From JAVBRU01 sp031547595 (GTDB lineage: Bacteria > Bacillota > Clostridia > Christensenellales > Aristaeellaceae): DNA of 24,819 bases. Positions 8,339 through 14,949 of the stretch are shown here, one piece after another (positions within the stretch are counted from its first letter, which is position 1; every line of letters begins with the position of its first letter). The notes under the pieces were generated by a model. The model saw only the letters and a list, made by a program, of their open reading frames with translations, searched no databases and was not told the DNA's origin. Location of the stretch: NCBI GenBank assembly GCA_031547595.1, contig JAVBRU010000097.1, positions 1-24,819 of the forward strand. Direction: 5' to 3'. The position numbers and the translations under genes were made by a program.

Positions 8339-8451
8339 TTAATGCCATCACCGTTGCCGGAACATCACAAAGCGAATGGACCAAAGTCTGTTTCGCGATT
8401 CGCCAACTTATTTTCCTGTTGTGTTACAATTGTAAAAGAGTTTCATATTGA

Positions 8452-8480
8452 TTGACTTTTTGTTACCCTTATGTTACCAT
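8452..8480 (+). promoter_or_regulatory. Promoter of the first Cys/His repeat protein gene
   Basis: TTGACT at 8452-8457, a 17-base spacer and TACCAT at 8475-8480 with an extended TGT in front. TGTTACC occurs twice, at 8461-8467 and 8472-8478, 11 bases apart (one helical turn), overlapping the spacer and -10; this may be a regulator site. A leader of about 78 bases precedes the ATG. Confidence 0.6.
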
Positions 8481-8564
8481 AAACCACGAGATAGGAGAAT
8501 ATTCCTGTTTTAACTCTGCTGATACAGAGCAGCCACACTATATTGGGGAGGGATATTGTAAAAA

Positions 8565-10460
8565 ATGAAAAAGTGTATGAAACTGAGTGTCTTTTGTCTG
8601 ATGGTATTGCTGTTGGTTTGCGCCTGCAGCGCTGCGCTGGCGGATGACTGCAACCATACTGGCAGCAAAACGTCCTACACAGCCACCAGCCCCACTTGTA
8701 CCGAGCCTGGCGTACTGAACTACAAATGCGACAGCTGCGGCAAGGACCCCTGCGCCACTGCGCCCATTGAGAAGCTGGGCCACAACTATTCGGATTGGCA
8801 GGCGCAGACCCAACCCACATGCTCTTCTGAAGGCAAGAATGTCAAAAAGTGCTCCCGCTGTGGTGACATTTCGGAAACACAGACAGTTGCGAAGCTCTCC
8901 CATGTTGGCGGCGGTGTTACCAACACAGTTTCCGCCACTTGCGAAAAAGGCGGCTACTCTTATCAAACCTGCACCGTCTGCGGTGCGCAATGCAATGTCA
9001 CCAACCAGACTGATGCCAAAGGGCACAATTATCCCACAGAGCCCAACAGCGTGATTGATGCAACCTGCTCTGATGGCGGAAGAAAGATTTTCGTTTGCAA
9101 AAATGGTTGCGGCATTGATAATGTTGTTTATACCACTAAGCTGCAACATTCCTACCTGGGCACGGCCGATGCTACGCTCTCCACCGCTGCCACTTGCGGC
9201 GCCAAGGGCGTCAACCGCTTCCCCTGCCAGAACAAGGGCTGCACCTATGTGGACGAGCGCGATGTCACGGCTCTGGCGCACACCTTCCCCGCCAAGTATG
9301 ACGTCCAGACCGCTGCCACCTGCAAAGACGCGGGCGTGGAAGTGCGTGCCTGCAGCGTGTGCGGCAGCAAAGAAACCCGCCCCATCGCCAAGGTGAGCCA
9401 CAGCTACACCGGTGCGGCCACGGTGATTACTGCCGCCACCTGCACGGCCTCTGGCAAGTCCAACGTGGCCTGCGTGTATGGCTGCGGCACTGTCAGCACC
9501 GTCACTGTCAAGGCGCTTGGTCATGATTACTCCACCTCTGCGGACAGCAATTCGGAGCCCGCCTCTTGCACCAAGAGCGGCAAAAGCTACTTCACCTGCA
9601 AGCGGACAGGCTGTTCCTATGTCAAGTCCGAAACCGTCAAGGCGCTGGGCCATTCCTATAGCGATACGGCGGACTCCTCTTCCAAGCTGCCCACCTGCAC
9701 CGAAGCCGGTGTCACCAACTTCACCTGCCAGCGCAATTGCGGCAATGTGAAGACCACCACCGTCAAGGCGCTCGGTCATAAAAAGGTAGAAACTATTACA
9801 AAGCAACCCACCTGCACCGAGAAGGGCAGCAAAGATGTCACTTGCTCCACCTGTAAGGCCACGCTTGAAACTGGCACTGCCATCGCAGCCACAGGCCATA
9901 AGGGCGCGTGGGTGACCACTGTTGCCGCCACCAAATCCAAGCCCGGCACCGCCACCCAGACTTGCACCGTCTGTAAGGCTGTCAGCACCAAATCCGTCCC
10001 CTACGAAGAGATCTACTACAAGAACACCCTGTCCACCGCCGGTGTGCGCGTGCGCGACATCACCCAGGGCGTCACCACCGATTGGCACATGGTCGCCCCC
10101 ATTGACCTCACCCGCGATGGCCGCTATGATGTGGGCATTGTTGGCACCAACAAGTTTGTGGTGGGCACCCTTTCTGCCACTGTCAAAAACGGCAGCGTCA
10201 CCTTCGATCTCAAGCTCAACTATGACGTAGTCGTGGTGTCTGAGTTCCTTACTGTGTTCACTGATGTGACGATGATTTCCTCGCTGGAGTCCAACTTCAA
10301 CACCCCGTTCTCCTTTGGCCGCGCCTACGATATTGCTGGCACCTTTGACGGCGCGGAAATGATCTTTGTGTATTACAACGCCGTGGCCAGCTACAACGCT
10401 GTCGCCAATGGCGTGACCAACTTCACCTATGACGAGACGCTGATCAATCGGATCAGATAA
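8565..10460 (+). CDS. Secreted Cys/His tandem-repeat protein, paralog 1
   Basis: A 631-residue exported protein. Signal peptide: residues 1-26, cleavage after AALA. Residues 27-483 hold ten full repeats of about 40 residues plus one degenerate repeat. Each full repeat reads roughly C-x3-G-x4/5-C-x2/3/4-C-x8-12-A-[KLT]-[GS]-H, giving three Cys and one His per unit, a spacing that could bind a metal or form disulfides. The last repeat lacks its first Cys and the final His. Residues 484-631 form a 148-residue domain shared with the protein at 11097-13277 and rich in beta-strand patterns. GGGGAGGG lies about 13 bases upstream of the ATG, rather far. There is no LPXTG, SLH or choline-binding motif, so the protein is probably released or held by an unknown partner. 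Similar repeats occur in surface proteins of gut Clostridia; I know no assigned function. Confidence 0.85.
   Translation: MKKCMKLSVFCLMVLLLVCACSAALADDCNHTGSKTSYTATSPTCTEPGVLNYKCDSCGKDPCATAPIEKLGHNYSDWQAQTQPTCSSEGKNVKKCSRCGDISETQTVAKLSHVGGGVTNTVSATCEKGGYSYQTCTVCGAQCNVTNQTDAKGHNYPTEPNSVIDATCSDGGRKIFVCKNGCGIDNVVYTTKLQHSYLGTADATLSTAATCGAKGVNRFPCQNKGCTYVDERDVTALAHTFPAKYDVQTAATCKDAGVEVRACSVCGSKETRPIAKVSHSYTGAATVITAATCTASGKSNVACVYGCGTVSTVTVKALGHDYSTSADSNSEPASCTKSGKSYFTCKRTGCSYVKSETVKALGHSYSDTADSSSKLPTCTEAGVTNFTCQRNCGNVKTTTVKALGHKKVETITKQPTCTEKGSKDVTCSTCKATLETGTAIAATGHKGAWVTTVAATKSKPGTATQTCTVCKAVSTKSVPYEEIYYKNTLSTAGVRVRDITQGVTTDWHMVAPIDLTRDGRYDVGIVGTNKFVVGTLSATVKNGSVTFDLKLNYDVVVVSEFLTVFTDVTMISSLESNFNTPFSFGRAYDIAGTFDGAEMIFVYYNAVASYNAVANGVTNFTYDETLINRIR
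8643..10010 (+). repeat. Eleven coding tandem repeats (Cys/His units) in paralog 1
   Basis: Units of roughly 120-135 bases encode the 40-44 residue Cys/His repeat. The spacing between the second and third Cys varies: CxxC in five full units (e.g. CSVC), Cx3C in three (CVYGC) and Cx4C in two (CKRTGC). Bases diverge between units much more than the Cys, Gly and His positions, so this is an old array under protein-level constraint rather than a recent expansion. Confidence 0.85.
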
Positions 10461-10468
10461 TACCTCGC

Positions 10469-10503
10469 AAAATGGGCTGTCGCATCAAGCGGCAGCTCAT
10501 TTT
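10469..10503 (+). terminator. Terminator of the first repeat-protein gene
   Basis: A 15-base-pair stem, AAAATGGGCTGTCGC at 10469-10483 with GCGGCAGCTCATTTT at 10489-10503, with two G-U pairs and loop ATCAA, 9 bases after the stop codon. The T-tail is short (TTTTGTTG). Confidence 0.8.
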
Positions 10504-10542
10504 GTTGGGCGATATTACCATGCCAAATTTACAAACAAATGG

Positions 10543-10571
10543 TTGAATTGCTGGCAACATTGTGCTAGAAT
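10543..10571 (+). promoter_or_regulatory. Promoter in front of a short intergenic transcript
   Basis: TTGAAT at 10543-10548, a 17-base spacer and TAGAAT at 10566-10571 with an extended TGC. The predicted start is near 10578, more than 500 bases upstream of the next large gene, which has its own stronger promoter. It therefore probably drives a small ORF or RNA in 10578-10970. Confidence 0.55.
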
Positions 10572-10607
10572 ACATCTGTCAACAACATGTATAGAGGAAT
10601 GGAGGGG

Positions 10608-10742
10608 ATGCGCAGTTTCGCAACAAACACCTGGGGAAGGCACGCAATGCTGCGTTCCCGTCACATTGCTGCAAAGGAGGTATATGAGGTAAACGACGAA
10701 ATGGAGCACATTGTTTCCAAGCTTTGTGCTCAAGGGGTTTAA
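10608..10742 (+). CDS. Possible small protein of 44 residues
   Basis: ATG at 10608 to TAA at 10742 encodes 44 residues starting MRSFATNTWGRH and ending SKLCAQGV. It follows a good promoter by about 30 bases, and AGAGGA at 10593-10598 lies 9 bases before the start. I recognise no family and see no signal peptide or membrane helix. Inside it, a perfect AAAGGAGG is followed at once by ATG AGG TAA in another frame, a two-codon ORF that could stall ribosomes. The region could instead be a regulatory leader or small RNA that is not translated. Treat as tentative. Confidence 0.3.
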   Translation: MRSFATNTWGRHAMLRSRHIAAKEVYEVNDEMEHIVSKLCAQGV

Positions 10743-10972
10743 GCGCCGACACCCGCGGCGGATCAGGCGTTTCCATTCCGGTGGAAGCCGGGTTGCTCTT
10801 ACCATGGAATATTCCGGTATGGCACTTTCCAAAGGCTGGTGTTGCACACCCACAGCGCAAAACTGGACGCTTTCTTGGCGGAATTTGCGAAAATCGCATT
10901 TCTGGCAAGGTTTTGGCCCGTTTTGCACATTGTTTTCGTCCACAAAACGTTTACAAATTCTCAATACATCCA
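10743..10972. other. Intergenic stretch without a convincing gene
   Basis: About 230 bases between the small ORF and the next promoter. It holds short inverted repeats only: TTCCA/TGGAA at 10771-10786 and a perfect 10-base palindrome GGAATATTCC at 10806-10815, with ATTCCGGT repeated at 10774-10781 and 10811-10818. Open frames cross it but have no ribosome binding site and protein-like character is lacking. Confidence 0.5.
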
Positions 10973-11001
10973 TTGACAATACCCCATTGGCATGCTATAA
11001 T
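10973..11001 (+). promoter_or_regulatory. Perfect-consensus promoter of the second repeat-protein gene
   Basis: TTGACA at 10973-10978, a 17-base spacer and TATAAT at 10996-11001, with an extended TGC. Every element matches the sigma-A consensus, predicting very strong, constitutive-type transcription. A leader of about 89 bases precedes the ATG at 11097, which has GGAGG about 10 bases upstream. Confidence 0.9.
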
Positions 11002-11096
11002 AACTGTAAATGGTAGTTTTTCTATCATGACAAACTGCTGCGCTTTATCTCCCAATCGGATGGTAAAGCAAAAATTCGAATCGGAGGTTTAAGCTA

Positions 11097-13277
11097 ATGA
11101 AGCAATGGACTAAACTTGGTCTGGTTTTCCTGGTAGCACTTTTGCTTGTCTGCTGCGCAGCAACTGCAATGGCTGCTGATCCCGCAACCTGTAAACATGA
11201 ACTGTCTGGCGGCGGAAATGCTTATGCATGGGTGATCAAAGACAAGGCCGACTGCACTACGGCTGGTTTGGAACAGTACAAGTGCTCTCTGTGTGGTTAT
11301 GTAGACAAAACCCAAGTCATCGCTGCTCTTGGCCATGATCAAGCTGGTCAACCCAAGAAGACAGAAAAAGACGCCACCTGCACTGAAGCTGGTGTGGAAT
11401 CCACCTATTGTGCACGTTGCTGGAAGTACATCGTCTCTGGTTCCATTCCTGCGCTTGGTCATGAGCCCAGTGCTCTGAAGACCAGCCCTGGTAATTGCAC
11501 CACTGATGAGTACACCTACAAGAGCTGCACCCGCTGGGGCTGCACTGCAATCCTTGACAAGGTTGTGACCAAGGTTGCCCCCGGCCACAAGTTTGTGTTC
11601 ACCAGCCGCACCCCTGCTACTTGCGCAGCGGCCGGCTATGATCTCTATACTTGCTCCAACGCTGGCTGCACCGAAACCAAGAAAGAAGCCATCGCACAGC
11701 TTGCTCATCAGTATCCTGCCGTGTGGACCGTTGAAACAGCGGCTACCTGCAGCAAAGAGGGCGTTGAGTATAAGAAGTGCGAACTGTGCGAAAACAAGAT
11801 CACCCAGAAGATCGGTTTGACCGGCCACGATTTTAAACCGCTTTCTGAAGGCGTCACAGTGGATGGCAAAGTGCCTACCTGCACCACCGATGGTTTGAAG
11901 CGTGTTACTTGCAAGAACTGCACCGCAACCCAAACCGTCACCGATCCCGCCATTGGCCACAAGTATGACGAAAAGGCCGCTGGCAAAGTGAAAACAGCTG
12001 CCACCTGCACCGTCGCTGGCGTGAAGACGGTTGAATGCTCTAATGGTTGCAAGACCACAAAAGAATTCACTATTGATGCTCTGGGTCATGACATGCAATG
12101 GCAGTCTGACAGCGTTGACGCAACTTGTGAAGTGGACGGATTGTCCCACTATAAGTGTGATCGCGATGGCTGCACCTATGAAGATAAGAAAGTGCTGCCT
12201 GCTATCGGCCACAAATTCAATGAGAAGCCCAATGCTGGTATCTCTACTGCTCCTACCTGCGAAAAGGAAGGCGAAGACCAGTATAAGTGCCAGAACGTTG
12301 GCTGCAAGTTCATCAAGAAGGTCGTTGTTCCTGCTCTGGGCCATGACTACGAAGTGATTTGGACCTACGAACCCACATGCAACACCCCCGGTGCAAACGA
12401 TCTGAAGTGCAAACGTGCGAATTGTGGCAAAACGTCTCAGGAGCCGATTCCTGCCACTGGCCACACCCCCGAAGAGACCTTTGCTCCCGCTCCCACCTGC
12501 CTGACCGGCGGCGTGAAAGACACCGTTTGCGAAGTGTGCGGCTACCTGATCGCCCGTGAAGCAGTTCCTGCTCTGGGCCATACTGCCAAGGATCAGATCA
12601 TCACTGCTGCTACCTGCACCACCGACGGCCTGAAGAACGTCACCTGCGCCGTGTGCAAACTGGACATGGGCAAAGACGTTGTGATCCCCGCTTTCGGCCA
12701 CAGCTTCATCTGGGAAACCACTGTGAAGCCCACCGTTAACAAGAAGGGTTCTGCCAAAGAAATTTGCTCTGTGTGCGGCTTCGAGTCTGGCAAGACCAAG
12801 GAATTGGCTTCCCTGCCCGCGAACACCAAGTACTATGGCAACACCATCTCTTTGGCCGGCGCCCGTGTGCGCGACCTGAAGTCTGGCATCACCAATGACT
12901 GGTGCATGGTTGCCCCCATTGACCTCACCGTGAATGGCAAGACCGAAATCGCCGTTGTTGCTACCAACAAGTACGTGGTTGGCAAGCTGGTTGCCACTGT
13001 GAAAGATGGCTTCGTCACCTTCACACTGGAACTGAACAAAGCTGTTGACGCTGGCAACGTGTTCTTCACCCTGTTTGGCAGCATTGATGAGATCACCACC
13101 ATCGACACCAAGAGCCTGACCTCCTACTCCCTGAACAAGGCCTATGACATCGCCAACGAACTCGGCGGCGCGACCAAGGTCCTGGCGTTCCTGGATGCGG
13201 AAGTTGACTATGATGCCAAGTCTGCCGGCATCACTGGCTACACCTATGATGCCAGCGTGATCAACAACATCAAATAA
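11097..13277 (+). CDS. Secreted Cys/His tandem-repeat protein, paralog 2
   Basis: A 726-residue exported protein, longer sister of the product at 8565-10460. Signal peptide: residues 1-26, cleavage after TAMA. Residues 27-578 carry twelve full Cys/His repeats plus a degenerate thirteenth; residues 579-726 are the 148-residue domain shared with paralog 1, including matching segments RVRD, MVAPIDLT, TNKYVVG and KAYDIA. Each full repeat has three Cys and a terminal His (usually ALGH). The consensus promoter, good ribosome binding site, UUCG-loop terminator and even use of common codons suggest high expression. No cell-wall anchor is visible. Possible roles are metal binding, adhesion or an extracellular matrix protein; none is shown by the sequence. 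The gene is monocistronic. Confidence 0.86.
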   Translation: MKQWTKLGLVFLVALLLVCCAATAMAADPATCKHELSGGGNAYAWVIKDKADCTTAGLEQYKCSLCGYVDKTQVIAALGHDQAGQPKKTEKDATCTEAGVESTYCARCWKYIVSGSIPALGHEPSALKTSPGNCTTDEYTYKSCTRWGCTAILDKVVTKVAPGHKFVFTSRTPATCAAAGYDLYTCSNAGCTETKKEAIAQLAHQYPAVWTVETAATCSKEGVEYKKCELCENKITQKIGLTGHDFKPLSEGVTVDGKVPTCTTDGLKRVTCKNCTATQTVTDPAIGHKYDEKAAGKVKTAATCTVAGVKTVECSNGCKTTKEFTIDALGHDMQWQSDSVDATCEVDGLSHYKCDRDGCTYEDKKVLPAIGHKFNEKPNAGISTAPTCEKEGEDQYKCQNVGCKFIKKVVVPALGHDYEVIWTYEPTCNTPGANDLKCKRANCGKTSQEPIPATGHTPEETFAPAPTCLTGGVKDTVCEVCGYLIAREAVPALGHTAKDQIITAATCTTDGLKNVTCAVCKLDMGKDVVIPAFGHSFIWETTVKPTVNKKGSAKEICSVCGFESGKTKELASLPANTKYYGNTISLAGARVRDLKSGITNDWCMVAPIDLTVNGKTEIAVVATNKYVVGKLVATVKDGFVTFTLELNKAVDAGNVFFTLFGSIDEITTIDTKSLTSYSLNKAYDIANELGGATKVLAFLDAEVDYDAKSAGITGYTYDASVINNIK
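11175..12830 (+). repeat. Thirteen coding tandem repeats (Cys/His units) in paralog 2
   Basis: Units of about 120-135 bases. Full units 1, 2, 5, 6, 11 and 12 use CxxC, unit 7 uses Cx3C, and units 3, 4, 8, 9 and 10 use Cx4C (for example CDRDGC). The final degenerate unit keeps CSVC but has Val in place of the first Cys and no terminal GH, as in paralog 1. Confidence 0.85.
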
Positions 13278-13288
13278 TTAGATCCACT

Positions 13289-13323
13289 AACACCGCTTGG
13301 GTTCGCCCAAGCGGTGTTTTTAA
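13289..13323 (+). terminator. Strong terminator of the second repeat-protein gene
   Basis: A perfect 13-base-pair stem, AACACCGCTTGGG at 13289-13301 with CCCAAGCGGTGTT at 13306-13318, closed by a UUCG tetraloop and followed by a run of T, 11 bases after the stop codon. Confidence 0.95.
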
Positions 13324-13400
13324 TTGTTTGCTTCAGCGCAAAAAACAACCAGCGAAGCTGGTGCGAAAAAAGATTTAGAAAAAAGGAGCCTCCTTTGCTC

Positions 13401-13561
13401 GGGCGTGTTTCAAAACTCTTAACATGCATCTTCGGGGTGTAAAAAGCACCATTTCTGCGTTGTCAAACCTTGAAGTAGCAATGCTATTCCGGCGGTTTTC
13501 CGCCTTGAACTGGTGCCTTATGCCCACAAAATTGCACGTCCCGGACTTTAGAAACACACCC
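13401..13561. mobile_element. MITE-like near-palindromic repeat element, 161 bases
   Basis: The ends are inverted: GGGCGTGTTTC at 13401-13411 and GAAACACACCC at 13551-13561 (10 of 11 match). The similarity continues inward, e.g. AGCACC at 13445-13450 against the complement of GGTGCC at 13512-13517. The exact centre, 13481, falls in TAGCAATGCTA. A second small hairpin GGCGG-TTTT-CCGCC lies at 13491-13504. There is no ORF. These traits fit a miniature inverted-repeat element moved in trans; I see no clear target-site duplication. Confidence 0.55.
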
Positions 13562-13815
13562 TAATGAAAGATATTATTGCGCCCAAAGCAGCGAGAGATT
13601 TTACTAACCGGCAAGGAGCTGCGGCGACGGCTTAGCAGCGCTACGCCTAACTGCACGCGACACTGCCGGATGGCAAAAGATCCGCTGCGACAACGCAATC
13701 GGGGCATTTCAAGGAGAGGCAACACAGCAGGGTACGAAAATCGGTTGGAAGATGGGCGTTGAGCGGTTGCGGGAACACGCCCTAGATTGAGAATAGTATA
13801 GGATTTGCTTATAGC
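13562..13815. other. Non-coding stretch, possibly part of the repeat element
   Basis: No convincing gene. GGAACACGCCC at 13772-13782 is nearly the inverted copy of the 13401 end, followed by TA as is the 13561 end, so the mobile unit could extend from 13401 to 13782 with a nested copy. Open frames here have no ribosome binding site and low-complexity Arg/Ser/Pro translations. Confidence 0.4.
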
Positions 13816-13863
13816 AAAAGGGCATTCGGTAGAGATGTGCATATCCTTGCCAAATGCCCTTTT
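13816..13863. terminator. Terminator of the leftward DUF368 gene
   Basis: AAAAGGGCATTCGG at 13816-13829 pairs with CCAAATGCCCTTTT at 13850-13863. Read leftward, the stem is followed by TTTTGC, placing a terminator about 55 bases after the stop codon of the gene ending at 13920. It may also work rightward. Confidence 0.8.
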
Positions 13864-13919
13864 GAATACAACACCAAGGCCTGCCTGTGTCTCTTTGACG
13901 GAAGGGTATTCTGCCTCGA

Positions 13920-14798
13920 TCAATCGGTGATGTTGTTTTTTTCCTTCACCCCGGCACCCCATTTGTCCAGCAACATTGCTGCCAGGAAGCCTACAACTGC
14001 AAATACGATGCACAGCAGGATTTCGCCAATGCCTGCGTAAGCGGTGGGGATAATCAACACGGTGGAAGCACACACAATACCAAAGATGGCATGGTTGAAA
14101 ATAGCATAATGCTTTTCCAGCAGGCTATTTACAAAGCGCGCGCATAGAAGCGCAGTGAACAGTATGCCAATCAGCAAGGGAATCAGCACGCCAAAGTTCA
14201 AGTTGCCGATGCCTGCCGCCATAGGTTCATACAGGCCGAGGAAAATCAGGATGGACGAGGAGCTGAGCCCTGGCACCACCAGCGAAAGCCCCCACACCAC
14301 GCCACAAATGAAGTACCAGAATGTGCTCGGCGCGATGGTCATTTTGGCGCTGTATTTGAGGATGGCCAGAATGGTGAAGATCACCACAAAGCTGATGCCC
14401 AGCGCTACCCAGGATTTCTTGTCGCGCCCGCGTTCCCCCGCATCCTTGAACAGCGAGGGCAGTGTGCCGGCAATCAAGCCCACAAACAGGCATATGGCGA
14501 GGTTGGAGTTCTCGCCAAACAGCCATTCTACCACCTTGGCCAGGCCGATAAACCCTGCCACAAAGCCAATACCCACGGGAATAAACAGTTTGTAATAGCT
14601 TTTGAATGCCTTGAACGGATGGGCAAGCAACGCCATCATGGGCTTGTAAATCCCAAAAAGTACGCACAACACGCCGCCGCTGACACCTGGCAAAATGGAG
14701 CCTACACCAATCAATGCACCATGCAGCACCCGCATCAGCCATTGGCCGGGGGTCATGTTGCCATAATCCTGTACAACCGTTTGATTTTCGCTTGCCAT
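13920..14798 (-). CDS. DUF368 family membrane protein (polyprenyl-phosphate translocase type), copy A
   Basis: A 292-residue polytopic membrane protein. DUF368 proteins (PopT) were recently shown to recycle undecaprenyl phosphate, the lipid carrier of cell-wall synthesis, across the membrane. The family carries two internally repeated PGxSG motifs in inverted halves. The first is intact (ILPGVSGGVL near residue 36), while the second reads VVPGLSSSSI near residue 173, with both Gly replaced by Ser. It starts with ATG at 14796-14798 after GGAGGA at 14802-14807. A second DUF368 gene is transcribed divergently 151 bases away. One copy may be specialised for a different lipid, growth condition or sporulation stage; the sequence does not say which. 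Confidence 0.88.
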   Translation of the reverse strand: MASENQTVVQDYGNMTPGQWLMRVLHGALIGVGSILPGVSGGVLCVLFGIYKPMMALLAHPFKAFKSYYKLFIPVGIGFVAGFIGLAKVVEWLFGENSNLAICLFVGLIAGTLPSLFKDAGERGRDKKSWVALGISFVVIFTILAILKYSAKMTIAPSTFWYFICGVVWGLSLVVPGLSSSSILIFLGLYEPMAAGIGNLNFGVLIPLLIGILFTALLCARFVNSLLEKHYAIFNHAIFGIVCASTVLIIPTAYAGIGEILLCIVFAVVGFLAAMLLDKWGAGVKEKNNITD

Positions 14799-14889
14799 AC
14801 GTCCTCCATTTAATGTGTAGTGATAAGTCTATCATATCACAAACCACGATTCTTGAACACCACGTTTGATAAATTGTTACTGCAAAAAG

Positions 14890-14918
14890 TTGCTTTGATC
14901 CTCCATTTATGGTATTCT
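14890..14918 (+). promoter_or_regulatory. Promoter of DUF368 copy B
   Basis: TTGCTT at 14890-14895, a 17-base spacer and TATTCT at 14913-14918. The predicted start near 14925 makes the in-frame ATG at 14926 unlikely and supports the ATG at 14950. Confidence 0.5.
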
Positions 14919-14949
14919 TAAACCAATGTTTCTCAAAGGGGGATGGATT

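Noticed and set aside
8538..10088. 516-codon open frame on the minus strand with Gly/Ala repeats
   Set aside because: It mirrors the Cys/His repeats on the plus strand; the periodicity comes from the real gene. No start signals.
10600..10700. Possible riboswitch in the leader between the repeat genes
   Set aside because: Short hairpins only; I could not match any known aptamer core, so it is reported only as a candidate leader or small ORF.
10724..11092. 122-codon open frame on the plus strand
   Set aside because: It crosses the perfect promoter at 10973-11001, lacks a ribosome binding site and has no protein-like pattern.
11094..12701. 535-codon open frame on the minus strand
   Set aside because: Same reason: shadow of the second repeat protein.
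8643..12830. Regularly spaced repeats suggesting a CRISPR array
   Set aside because: Units are about 120-135 bases, coding, and conserved only at Cys, Gly and His codons; there are no identical short repeats with unique spacers.
13561..14073. 170-codon open frame on the minus strand
   Set aside because: It runs through the DUF368 terminator and overlaps the DUF368 gene; the translation is Arg/Ser-rich. Probably repeat-element DNA.
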